Of a stretch of 11,614 bases of DNA, positions 5,818-11,614 are shown piece by piece (positions within the stretch are counted from its first letter, which is position 1; each line of letters opens with the position of its first letter). Under the pieces are notes generated by a model. That model was not told the origin of the DNA. It searched no databases and worked only from the letters and a program-made list of their open reading frames with translations. The DNA is taken from the NCBI GenBank assembly GCA_018061385.1, contig JAGOUF010000025.1, positions 1 through 11,614 of the forward strand, read 5' to 3'. The position numbers and the translations under genes are program-made. The stretch comes from Chitinophagaceae bacterium. Lineage in GTDB: Bacteria; Bacteroidota; Bacteroidia; Chitinophagales; Chitinophagaceae.

Positions 5818-7782
5818 CTACTTTTTCAATGTAAAACTTGTAGTAACAATTCCGATTTCACCCAACTGTACATTCCCAGCTCTAGTTTGCGTTGTTTTAT
5901 CTTTTGGAAACAAATCATCCATCATTTTTTCAAAAGGTTTTGCAACTCCACCCCTTACTCTAGTTTGCTCAAAAGATGGACGCAAGTCTATTGGCTGCTT
6001 GCTTACGATAACTTTAATAAACTCCTTTCCGGTTAAGCTTGTATAATCTGTTCCCATTGGAATACTTATAATTTGACCTTTTCTAACTGAATAATCTGCA
6101 GCAAATTTTAAAGTATCTGGTATCAATACTTTCACATCATTGTCTGGCAATAAATCTAAAATTGTATAATACAATTCACCATCATAATTGCTAGTTATTA
6201 TTAAACTAAAATCATCATTGGGATACATAATTATTTCGTTACCATTTTGTACCCTATCTTTTGGTTTTATTTCTGCTTTTACAAATGGTGCCAATATTCC
6301 TCCATCTTCCATTTTTCTTAAATAACGAATTCGCATTCCTTTTTGAATATCGTTTAATAAAGTTTGCATGGCATCAACAGAAAGAGTATCGCCTTTAGGT
6401 ACATTAATTGCATAACGAACACTATCATTTTTTTCAATTAAATAAATAGAATCTGTATTGCCATTGCTATTGATGGTGATGGTATAATCTGGATTATCGT
6501 TTTTTGATAAAAAAGATTGAGGTTCTAAAAAATTCAACAACTGTTTTTCTAATGCTGTTGCATTTGTTTTATTTTGAATAATGTAAGATGTTGCAAGAGT
6601 GCCATAACTTAATCCATCAATTTTTACTTCATATTGTTTTTGCTTGACTAATTTTTTGCTGGCAACACATTTACTTTGAAAACTATTTACTTCTTGTACA
6701 ACAGCATTGGCAAAATCATTATTTGTGCCTAACTCAAATACTTTTAAAGTAGTACCAATATGAATGTTGTGAAATAAACCTCGATTTATAAAAAATGTGG
6801 TGTCGTTAAAGCCATTGTCTTTGTTGTTTAACAACATATCGGCAGTAATAATTTCTTTTATAGGTATATATTGATTGCTAAAAACTTTTAATGCTCCATT
6901 GCCTTCAAACATAGGAATTTGGCTAGGTTCATCGGCTTGTATAATTGCTTTTATTTTTTGAAATAAACTATTGTAATTAACATTGTTTGGCAAGGTTGTT
7001 ATTGCTTTTGCAAATGCATACGATAATGACCCAACTCCTCTTCCACTTTCATCTTTGGTTTCCCTGTTTACTTGATTGGGGCTGCTACCACTAAATACTA
7101 CTAATGAGCCCATTGTGTTGCTATTCAAATTGTCTAACAATCCAACTTCTGGTTGTTTGGCTAAATCAATAATCACATTGGGTTTGTAATTGTTTTGCTG
7201 TAGAGGAAAAGGATCACCACGTACAACACCTGCACTTCTTGTTGCTGTACCACTATGGCAGGCATCAATTACTACTACAACACTTCCTTCAATACCCACT
7301 TTATTTCTAATGGTCAATAATTTTTCGGCCAATAAATCGTCTCTAAAATGTTTCTCTCCTTTATAATCAACATTGTCCCATTTTCCTTTTGCATCATAAG
7401 GTATCAATGCTTCATCATACCCATCCGCTTCATCTAAAATGCCATCTTTAGCATCATCTTGAATTTGTTGCCCATGACCCGAAAAATGAAAGTAAACAAT
7501 ATCTCCTTTTGAAGCTTTTGCAGCTAAATTGTCTAAAGCTTTAACCATACCAGCTTTCGTAGCTTGCTCGTCTCGTAAAGTATCAATGTTATTAAATGCA
7601 AAACCATTTTTTTGAAGTGCTTCACGTACGTAAAACAAATCTCTATCAGAATTTAATTTTCGCCAATCTCGTTGATTGGGATCATACTTTGCAACAGCAA
7701 CTATTAAAGCAATTTTCTTTTGAGCAAATAAAGCGTTTGTGTACATAAGCATACACAATAAAGCAAAGAAAAAAGTTTTCAT
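5818..7782 (-). CDS. Secreted caspase-family (C14, metacaspase-like) protein with C-terminal DUF4384-like domain
   Basis: Predicted exported cysteine peptidase of the caspase fold, 654 residues from the ATG at 7782. A frame two codons longer would begin with TTG at 7788 and is not preferred. Signal peptide about 1-21 (cut after LFA). The p20-like caspase domain runs from KKIALIVAVAKY (22-33) to about residue 300, with the catalytic dyad H103 in SGHG and C175 in DACHSG. The segment DEADGYDEALIPYDA (117-131) is the acidic region usual in metacaspases, which cleave after Arg/Lys and often need calcium. Residues about 305-505 are unrecognised. From about 515 to 600 the pattern MYPNDDFSLIITSNYDGELY ... 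GKEFIKVIVSKQPID fits DUF4384, common behind bacterial caspase domains. The gene lies 74 bp after the zinc hydrolase gene on the same strand, with its own possible promoter. Target unknown; the dyad is intact so activity is plausible. Confidence 0.87.
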   Translation of the reverse strand: MKTFFFALLCMLMYTNALFAQKKIALIVAVAKYDPNQRDWRKLNSDRDLFYVREALQKNGFAFNNIDTLRDEQATKAGMVKALDNLAAKASKGDIVYFHFSGHGQQIQDDAKDGILDEADGYDEALIPYDAKGKWDNVDYKGEKHFRDDLLAEKLLTIRNKVGIEGSVVVVIDACHSGTATRSAGVVRGDPFPLQQNNYKPNVIIDLAKQPEVGLLDNLNSNTMGSLVVFSGSSPNQVNRETKDESGRGVGSLSYAFAKAITTLPNNVNYNSLFQKIKAIIQADEPSQIPMFEGNGALKVFSNQYIPIKEIITADMLLNNKDNGFNDTTFFINRGLFHNIHIGTTLKVFELGTNNDFANAVVQEVNSFQSKCVASKKLVKQKQYEVKIDGLSYGTLATSYIIQNKTNATALEKQLLNFLEPQSFLSKNDNPDYTITINSNGNTDSIYLIEKNDSVRYAINVPKGDTLSVDAMQTLLNDIQKGMRIRYLRKMEDGGILAPFVKAEIKPKDRVQNGNEIIMYPNDDFSLIITSNYDGELYYTILDLLPDNDVKVLIPDTLKFAADYSVRKGQIISIPMGTDYTSLTGKEFIKVIVSKQPIDLRPSFEQTRVRGGVAKPFEKMMDDLFPKDKTTQTRAGNVQLGEIGIVTTSFTLKK

Positions 7783-7806
7783 ATACAACTATTTTAAGGT
7801 ACACTT

Positions 7807-7814
7807 CAAATATA
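7807..7814 (-). promoter_or_regulatory. Consensus -7 box upstream of the caspase-like gene
   Basis: Read on the minus strand, TATATTTG is an exact match to the Bacteroidota -7 element TAnnTTTG. It starts 32 nt before the ATG at 7782. A TTTT at 7833-7830 is the nearest -33-like element but stands only 15 nt upstream, shorter than usual. It suggests the gene can be transcribed separately from the upstream zinc hydrolase gene. Confidence 0.5.
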
Positions 7815-7856
7815 AAAAATATAGTACAGAAAAGCTTTAGTTTACAGCAACAGAAT

Positions 7857-8843
7857 TTACTTAGCTTTTGCTTTTAACATGTTGTTTTGTATCAATTGAT
7901 TGTTTTTAAACATCAACAACTCCGCTTGCAAATTTTTTAATTGCAATTCAGATGGTGTTGCGAAACAGTTTTCTAAATTGGGTTTGCCAGCATTTACCCA
8001 AGCGGTGTACCAAAAATCTGCTATAGTTTGGCTTGTGGTAATCAATCGTTCATTAATGGTATTTTTCAACACTACATTGTATGCTTTAGCAAATGCAGTG
8101 CTGTATTGCTTTGTTTCTTTTCCATTGCGTATTTGTGTACGAAATTTAGTGGCATCATTCATTGTTGCAGATACTTTTTTCTCTTGCTCTAAAACATTGT
8201 TCACCATTGCATAAGAAGTACGAACAGTTTTCCAAATGGTAGCTTCTACATTTGAAATATAGGTGGCTTTATGGGTTGTTGACAAATTAAATTGATTGAT
8301 TTCAATTTCGGGGATTGTTGTTTCCCAAAGTGCATGCAACCCCTTTTGATTGGTTAATTGTCCATCATAATTTTCTGTTGTATGTAAAGGCACATGAGCA
8401 TCGCCAATGTAATGACCCAAGTCGTTGGCATAAAATAGAATGCTATCTTTTTTACATTGTTTAAATGCATTGGTTAATTTATTTTGCATATCTACAACTA
8501 CAAAAGGCACATAACCATATTTATACAATGTATCGGCTGTATACTTTTTTACTGCTTTTTGCCATGTTGTTGGCATTTTATTTTGTGCATTTTCACCATA
8601 ATATTCAAAGTCTATAAAATGCTTTGCACCTTCTGTAGAGTCGAAACGTTTACGCTTATCTGGCCTTGCAGATTGATTGACCAAGTAATCCATATTGGCA
8701 TAAAAAAAATTTTGCAATGGTGTAGGTAATTGATAAACTGCTAACTGATGAACTGTTTTATGTACCAAATAACCCCAACTACACAAAAACAATACGCAAA
8801 CAATTAGTACATTGCACAACAAAAATTTATAAAATGTTTTCAT
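7857..8843 (-). CDS. Secreted zinc hydrolase of the phospholipase C / S1-P1 nuclease fold
   Basis: Predicted exported phosphodiesterase with a three-zinc active site, 328 residues. The N-terminal hydrophobic segment (about 6-21) is followed by S22-W23-G; cleavage before W23 would expose the tryptophan whose amino group is a zinc ligand in this superfamily. Further likely ligands are H28, D62 or D68, H75 (in HFIDFE), and H144, D148 and H154 in HYIGDAHVPLH, then H170 and E174 in HALWE. The H-x3-D-x5-H and H-x3-E spacings match the zinc sites of Bacillus cereus phospholipase C, whereas W-x4-H at the N-terminus and HFID resemble P1 nuclease. Substrate (phospholipid or nucleic acid) therefore cannot be decided. 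The tail after about residue 285 is helical and lysine-rich. C21 lacks a small residue before it, so a lipoprotein is unlikely. Upstream of and on the same strand as the caspase-like gene; divergent from the ABC operon. Confidence 0.82.
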   Translation of the reverse strand: MKTFYKFLLCNVLIVCVLFLCSWGYLVHKTVHQLAVYQLPTPLQNFFYANMDYLVNQSARPDKRKRFDSTEGAKHFIDFEYYGENAQNKMPTTWQKAVKKYTADTLYKYGYVPFVVVDMQNKLTNAFKQCKKDSILFYANDLGHYIGDAHVPLHTTENYDGQLTNQKGLHALWETTIPEIEINQFNLSTTHKATYISNVEATIWKTVRTSYAMVNNVLEQEKKVSATMNDATKFRTQIRNGKETKQYSTAFAKAYNVVLKNTINERLITTSQTIADFWYTAWVNAGKPNLENCFATPSELQLKNLQAELLMFKNNQLIQNNMLKAKAK

Positions 8844-8863
8844 TTTATGAATGGCTATTTAAG

Positions 8864-8896
8864 CAATTGTAATGTTTTTGTACAAGTTGCTACCAA
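8864..8896 (-). promoter_or_regulatory. Candidate promoter of the zinc hydrolase gene
   Basis: On the minus strand TACAATTG (8871-8864) differs from TAnnTTTG at one base and starts 28 nt before the ATG at 8843. A TTGG (8896-8893) lies 21 nt upstream, near the spacing expected for a -33 element. No comparably clear box was found for the divergent ABC gene in the same 98-bp spacer. Confidence 0.35.
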
Positions 8897-8941
8897 TAGT
8901 GCAAGTGTAATTAAATATTTTACCAAAAGAAAATAATTAGT

Positions 8942-9877
8942 ATGAGCAACATGTTAGAACTGCAAAATTTGCAAAAGTTTTTTGCCACTCAAAAGGCAGT
9001 TGATGATATTAGTTTTAATTTAGAAAAGGGTAGCATATTTGGTTTACTAGGCCCCAACGGTGCTGGTAAAACCACTTTAATTAGAATGATTACAGGCATT
9101 TTTTATCCAGATAATGGAAAAATTATTTTTGATGGTAAACCTTTTGATGCCATTAACGATGCTGTAAAAATTGGTTACATGCCAGAAGAACGTGGCTTGT
9201 ACAAAAAAATGAAAATTGGCGAACAAGCCTTGTATTTAGCACAGCTAAAAGGTTTGAGCAAAGCCGAAGCCATGGAAAAAATAAAATGGTGGTTTAAGCG
9301 ATTGGAAATGGAAAGTTGGTGGAATAAAAAAGTGGAAGATTTAAGTAAAGGCATGAGCCAAAAATTACAGTTTGTAATTACTGTTTTACACGAGCCCAAA
9401 CTAATTATTTTAGATGAACCATTTAGTGGATTGGACCCTGTAAATGCTGGCTTAATTAAAGATGAAATTTATGGTTTAGCACAACGTGGTAGCACCATTA
9501 TTTTTAGTACGCACCGTATGGAGCAAGTTGAAGAAATTTGTAACCATATTGTTTTAGTTAACTTAGGTAAGAAAATTTTAGATGGAACTGTACAAGATGT
9601 AAAACAACAGTTTAAAGAAAATAAATTTAGCCTTAAACTACACCAAACACCTGCAAATATTGAAAGCAATGCTTTTACAATAACTGCACAAAAAGACAAT
9701 GCCTTAACTGTAAAAATTAATACAGGATTTACCAGCAACGATGTGTTGCAGCATTTCATTAATCAACAAGTTGCGGTAGAATCTTTTAATGAAATATTGC
9801 CAAGTTTAAACGAAATATTTATTGGTTTAGTAGAAGGTACAAAAGCAAAAACTAGAGCATTTCAAACAGTTGAATAG
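8942..9877 (+). CDS. ABC transporter ATP-binding protein, NatA-like
   Basis: Cytoplasmic ATPase subunit of an ABC-2 type exporter, 311 residues. Motifs in order: aromatic residue F13-F14 (A-loop region), Walker A GPNGAGKT (37-44), the Q-loop region GYMPEERGLY (78-87) in which the usual glutamine is replaced as in NatA/YhaQ-type ATPases, signature LSKGM (134-138), Walker B LIILDEP (154-160), D-loop SGLD and switch histidine H191 in STHRMEQ. Residues about 220-311 form the C-terminal extension (DUF4162-like) found on this subfamily. NatA of Bacillus works with NatB in sodium export, but substrates of Bacteroidota members are not established. The ATG at 8942 is used; an ATG three codons on (8951) would serve equally. 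It is followed after 118 bp by its permease on the same strand. Confidence 0.93.
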   Translation: MSNMLELQNLQKFFATQKAVDDISFNLEKGSIFGLLGPNGAGKTTLIRMITGIFYPDNGKIIFDGKPFDAINDAVKIGYMPEERGLYKKMKIGEQALYLAQLKGLSKAEAMEKIKWWFKRLEMESWWNKKVEDLSKGMSQKLQFVITVLHEPKLIILDEPFSGLDPVNAGLIKDEIYGLAQRGSTIIFSTHRMEQVEEICNHIVLVNLGKKILDGTVQDVKQQFKENKFSLKLHQTPANIESNAFTITAQKDNALTVKINTGFTSNDVLQHFINQQVAVESFNEILPSLNEIFIGLVEGTKAKTRAFQTVE

Positions 9878-9995
9878 AATACCAATTGTACAAGAATACC
9901 CTGCTAAAGCAGGATTTGCAACAAGGCAACTAAAGCTGAATTATAACACAAAGCTGGGTTCAAAAAAAGTATTACAACAACTAACAACATTTTTT
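9878..9995 (+). other. 118-bp spacer in the ABC operon with a hairpin and a short recurring motif
   Basis: The spacer holds CCTGC-TAAA-GCAGG (9900-9913), a 5-bp GC-rich stem without a T tract, and three copies of AAAGC(A/T)G at 9906-9912, 9932-9938 and 9950-9956. The stretch is open in the permease frame from a TTG at 9870, but its translation resembles no protein part. It may be a dispersed intergenic repeat or an mRNA-processing/stabilising element. Confidence 0.35.
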
Positions 9996-11342
9996 ATGAA
10001 TAAGATTTTATTAATTGCTAGAAGAGAATTTTTAAGCAGGGTTCAAAAGAAAACTTTTTTACTTACTACCATTGGACTGCCTTTATTGATTTTTGTTTTT
10101 TATGCACTGATTATTTATTTCTCGGTAAAAGCTACAGATAATTTTACAATTGCTGTTGCCGATGAAGCCAATGTATTTGATGGCAAATTAGAAAACAAAG
10201 ACAACGAAATTATTTTTAAATTTCTAACTGGCGAAACTGTTGAATCACTCAACAAAAAAGTAACCGAAAAAAAAATCGATGCTTTTGTTTTTGTACCCAA
10301 AACTTTCAACATTAAAACCACACAAGATTCGCTACAAATTGTATCTGGCAAAAGCATTGGTATAATGACGAGAGAAAAAATTCAGCGAAGAATTAAAAAT
10401 GCGATTGAAGAAAAGAAATTGTTGGCAAGCAGTGGTTTAACAAAAGCTCAATTAGATAGTTTACAAAAAACAAATGAGGTAACTTTTGCATCTACCGAAG
10501 GCAAGCAAGATAGTGATACCAAAGCTGGCATTAGTTATGGCGTTGGTTTTATTTCAGGTTTTTTAATTTACATTATTCTCTTTATTTATGGTAGTATGGT
10601 GATGAGGGGTGTTATGGAAGAAAAAACAAATCGTATTGCAGAAGTAATTGTAAGTAGTGTAAAACCTTTTCAATTAATGATGGGAAAAATTACAGGAATT
10701 GGTACAGTTGGTTTGGTACAATTTATTATTTGGATTATTTTAATGATAGGCGTTCAATTTTTATTGCCATTAATTTTTCCTGAAATGATGGGGCAAATGC
10801 AAAATGGTGCCATACAACCTGGTATGGCAGGTGGCATGGGTGCTGGCAATGCTGTACAACAAAGTCGAGCTTTGGAGGGCATTATGGCTGGTATTAGTCA
10901 AATTAATTGGCCCCTAATTTTAGGTTGTTTTATTTTCTATTTCTTAGGTGGTTATTTTTTATATTCTTCTCTATTTGCAGCTGTTGGAAGTACCGTAAAT
11001 GAAGACCCTCAAGATGCTCAAAGTTTAATGTTGCCTATTACAATGCCTATTATTTTTGCAATGGTTATTATGACGAAAGCTGTGAACGATCCCAATAGTG
11101 GCATTGCAGTTTTTGGAAGTATTTTTCCTTTAACCTCTCCTATTGTAATGATGGCAAGAGTTGCACATGGCATACCAGATGGTGTAACAGTTTTTCAATT
11201 AATTGCTAGTATGGTTTGTTTGGTTCTTGGATTTTTAGGAACAACTTGGATGGCAGGAAAGATTTACAGAACTGGCATATTGATGTACGGCAAAAAAGCA
11301 ACTTGGAAAACCATGTGGCAATGGGCTATGAGAAAAAATTAA
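9996..11342 (+). CDS. ABC transporter permease, NatB-like (ABC-2 type)
   Basis: Inner-membrane subunit of the exporter, 448 residues from the ATG at 9996. Topology by eye: TM1 about 22-44, a large extracytoplasmic domain about 45-178, then TM2 182-204, TM3 236-262, TM4 306-328, TM5 344-361 and TM6 396-420. The opening MNKILLIARREFLSRVQKKTF and the cytoplasmic motif EEKTNRIAEVIVSSVKPF (208-225) are hallmarks of NatB/ABC2_membrane_3 permeases. A Met/Gly-rich loop (264-285, including GMAGGMGAG) lies between TM3 and TM4. The frame is open 42 codons further upstream to a TTG at 9870 overlapping the ATPase gene, but that extension would put a charged, non-family sequence before the typical MNKI start, so it is rejected. 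It forms one transcription unit with the ATPase and is closed by the terminator at 11401. Substrate unknown. Confidence 0.92.
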   Translation: MNKILLIARREFLSRVQKKTFLLTTIGLPLLIFVFYALIIYFSVKATDNFTIAVADEANVFDGKLENKDNEIIFKFLTGETVESLNKKVTEKKIDAFVFVPKTFNIKTTQDSLQIVSGKSIGIMTREKIQRRIKNAIEEKKLLASSGLTKAQLDSLQKTNEVTFASTEGKQDSDTKAGISYGVGFISGFLIYIILFIYGSMVMRGVMEEKTNRIAEVIVSSVKPFQLMMGKITGIGTVGLVQFIIWIILMIGVQFLLPLIFPEMMGQMQNGAIQPGMAGGMGAGNAVQQSRALEGIMAGISQINWPLILGCFIFYFLGGYFLYSSLFAAVGSTVNEDPQDAQSLMLPITMPIIFAMVIMTKAVNDPNSGIAVFGSIFPLTSPIVMMARVAHGIPDGVTVFQLIASMVCLVLGFLGTTWMAGKIYRTGILMYGKKATWKTMWQWAMRKN

Positions 11343-11400
11343 TCTTTTAATTATACAATAATTACAGAATAACAAGTTTATTAACCGATTTACCCACTAG

Positions 11401-11435
11401 ACGGTATTGCATTTGTTGCAATACCGTTTTATTTT
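11401..11435 (+). terminator. Intrinsic terminator after the ABC permease
   Basis: ACGGTATTGCA (11401-11411) pairs perfectly with TGCAATACCGT (11417-11427) around a 5-nt TTTGT loop, followed by TTTATTTT. It stands 58 nt after the stop codon. The 11343-11400 stretch before it shows nothing recognisable. Confidence 0.88.
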
Positions 11436-11450
11436 GCTGTTTATAATATC

Positions 11451-11614
11451 ATGAAATTATATACACTGATAGTTTTTCTTCTTGTATTCAATTTTTCTGA
11501 AGCTCAAACTTCGACAGATAGTGTATTAATTAAAGCCAACAACCTTTTACAAATTAAAGAAACCAACCAAGCCATTCTTTTATTAGACGAAACAATTAAA
11601 ACGATTCCGAACAA
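11451..11614 (+). CDS. Exported protein, possibly TPR-containing (partial, 3' end off the window)
   Basis: From the ATG at 11451 the frame is open for 54 codons to the window edge. The protein begins MKLYTLIVFLLVFNFSEAQ, a signal peptide with probable cleavage after SEA. The mature part, with KANNLLQIKETNQAILLLDE followed by TIKTIPN, is helical and has the spacing of a tetratricopeptide repeat (small residue A29 in helix A, L-x-x-A-I-x-x-L-D-E-x-I in helix B, then a proline). Such proteins are common exported TPR proteins in Bacteroidota, but one incomplete repeat is thin evidence. The start lies just 24 nt after the ABC terminator stem, so its promoter must overlap the terminator or the 11343-11400 gap. 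A function cannot be given. Confidence 0.5.
   Translation, partial: MKLYTLIVFLLVFNFSEAQTSTDSVLIKANNLLQIKETNQAILLLDETIKTIPN

Noticed and set aside
5818..7782. Caspase-like gene as part of an antiphage or CRISPR-linked (type III/gasdermin) system
   Set aside because: It has a signal peptide and there are no CRISPR, gasdermin, NTPase or toxin partner genes next to it.
7783..7788. TTG start two codons upstream for the caspase-like gene
   Set aside because: The ATG at 7782 begins a standard signal peptide (MKTFFFALL); a TTG is unnecessary.
7900..8729. Plus-strand open frames (7900-8214, 8484-8729) opposite the zinc hydrolase gene
   Set aside because: They overlap a gene with all zinc ligands in place and show no motifs of their own.
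8775..8843. Lipoprotein signal in the zinc hydrolase (C21)
   Set aside because: The residue before the cysteine is Leu rather than Gly/Ala/Ser, and W23 is needed as the mature N-terminal zinc ligand.
9175..9759. Minus-strand open frames inside the ABC ATPase gene (and 10115-10357 in the permease)
   Set aside because: Shadows of genes with complete ABC motifs.
9870..9995. N-terminal extension of the permease from a TTG at 9870
   Set aside because: It overlaps the ATPase gene's end and adds 42 residues unlike any NatB N-terminus; the ATG at 9996 gives the typical start.

Overview
The window looks like a chromosomal segment of a Bacteroidota bacterium, possibly of the Chitinophagales/Chitinophagaceae type (the family level is a guess). 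The reasons are: AT-rich DNA; start codons with A/T-rich leaders and no Shine-Dalgarno; several upstream boxes resembling the Bacteroidota -7 element TAnnTTTG; signal peptides ending in 'QAQ'; a YkuD_2-type L,D-transpeptidase; and the start of a LytS/YehU-type histidine kinase with the N-terminus usual in this phylum. No rRNA, tRNA, CRISPR array, insertion sequence, phage gene or origin was seen.

Layout. Positions 1-289 (minus) hold the N-terminal membrane part of a sensor histidine kinase, cut by the window edge. It is divergent from dxs (478-2409, plus), the first enzyme of the MEP isoprenoid pathway, which ends in a strong intrinsic terminator. A short membrane-anchored L,D-transpeptidase follows (2493-3113). 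Two paralogous secreted zinc metallopeptidases of astacin (M12A) type come next (3192-4415 and 4510-5733), each with its own terminator. The second shares a 40-bp perfect palindrome, probably a two-way terminator, with the convergent minus-strand pair: a secreted caspase-fold (C14) protein with a C-terminal DUF4384-like domain (5818-7782) and a secreted zinc hydrolase of the phospholipase C/S1-P1 nuclease fold (7857-8843). Divergent from that pair is a NatA/NatB-type ABC exporter operon (ATPase 8942-9877, permease 9996-11342), then a terminator and the start of an exported, possibly TPR-containing protein (11451 to the edge).

How the genes relate. The ABC pair clearly forms one transporter. 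The two astacin-like genes are a diverged tandem duplication. The central stretch (2493-8843) encodes five consecutive envelope or secreted hydrolases of four unrelated folds. This could reflect a shared role in extracellular degradation or cell-wall and protein turnover, but each plus-strand gene appears to be its own transcription unit, so functional coupling is only an inference. dxs and the kinase look like ordinary neighbours.

I did not find convincing evidence of a wholly new system. The items most worth checking are the secreted-hydrolase run, the architecture of the secreted caspase-like protein, the mixed PLC/P1 ligand pattern of the zinc hydrolase, the odd 118-bp spacer inside the ABC operon, and the competing hairpins after the L,D-transpeptidase gene. 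Three start codons need care: the longest frames for the transpeptidase, caspase-like and permease genes begin too far upstream, and the starts given here are corrected.
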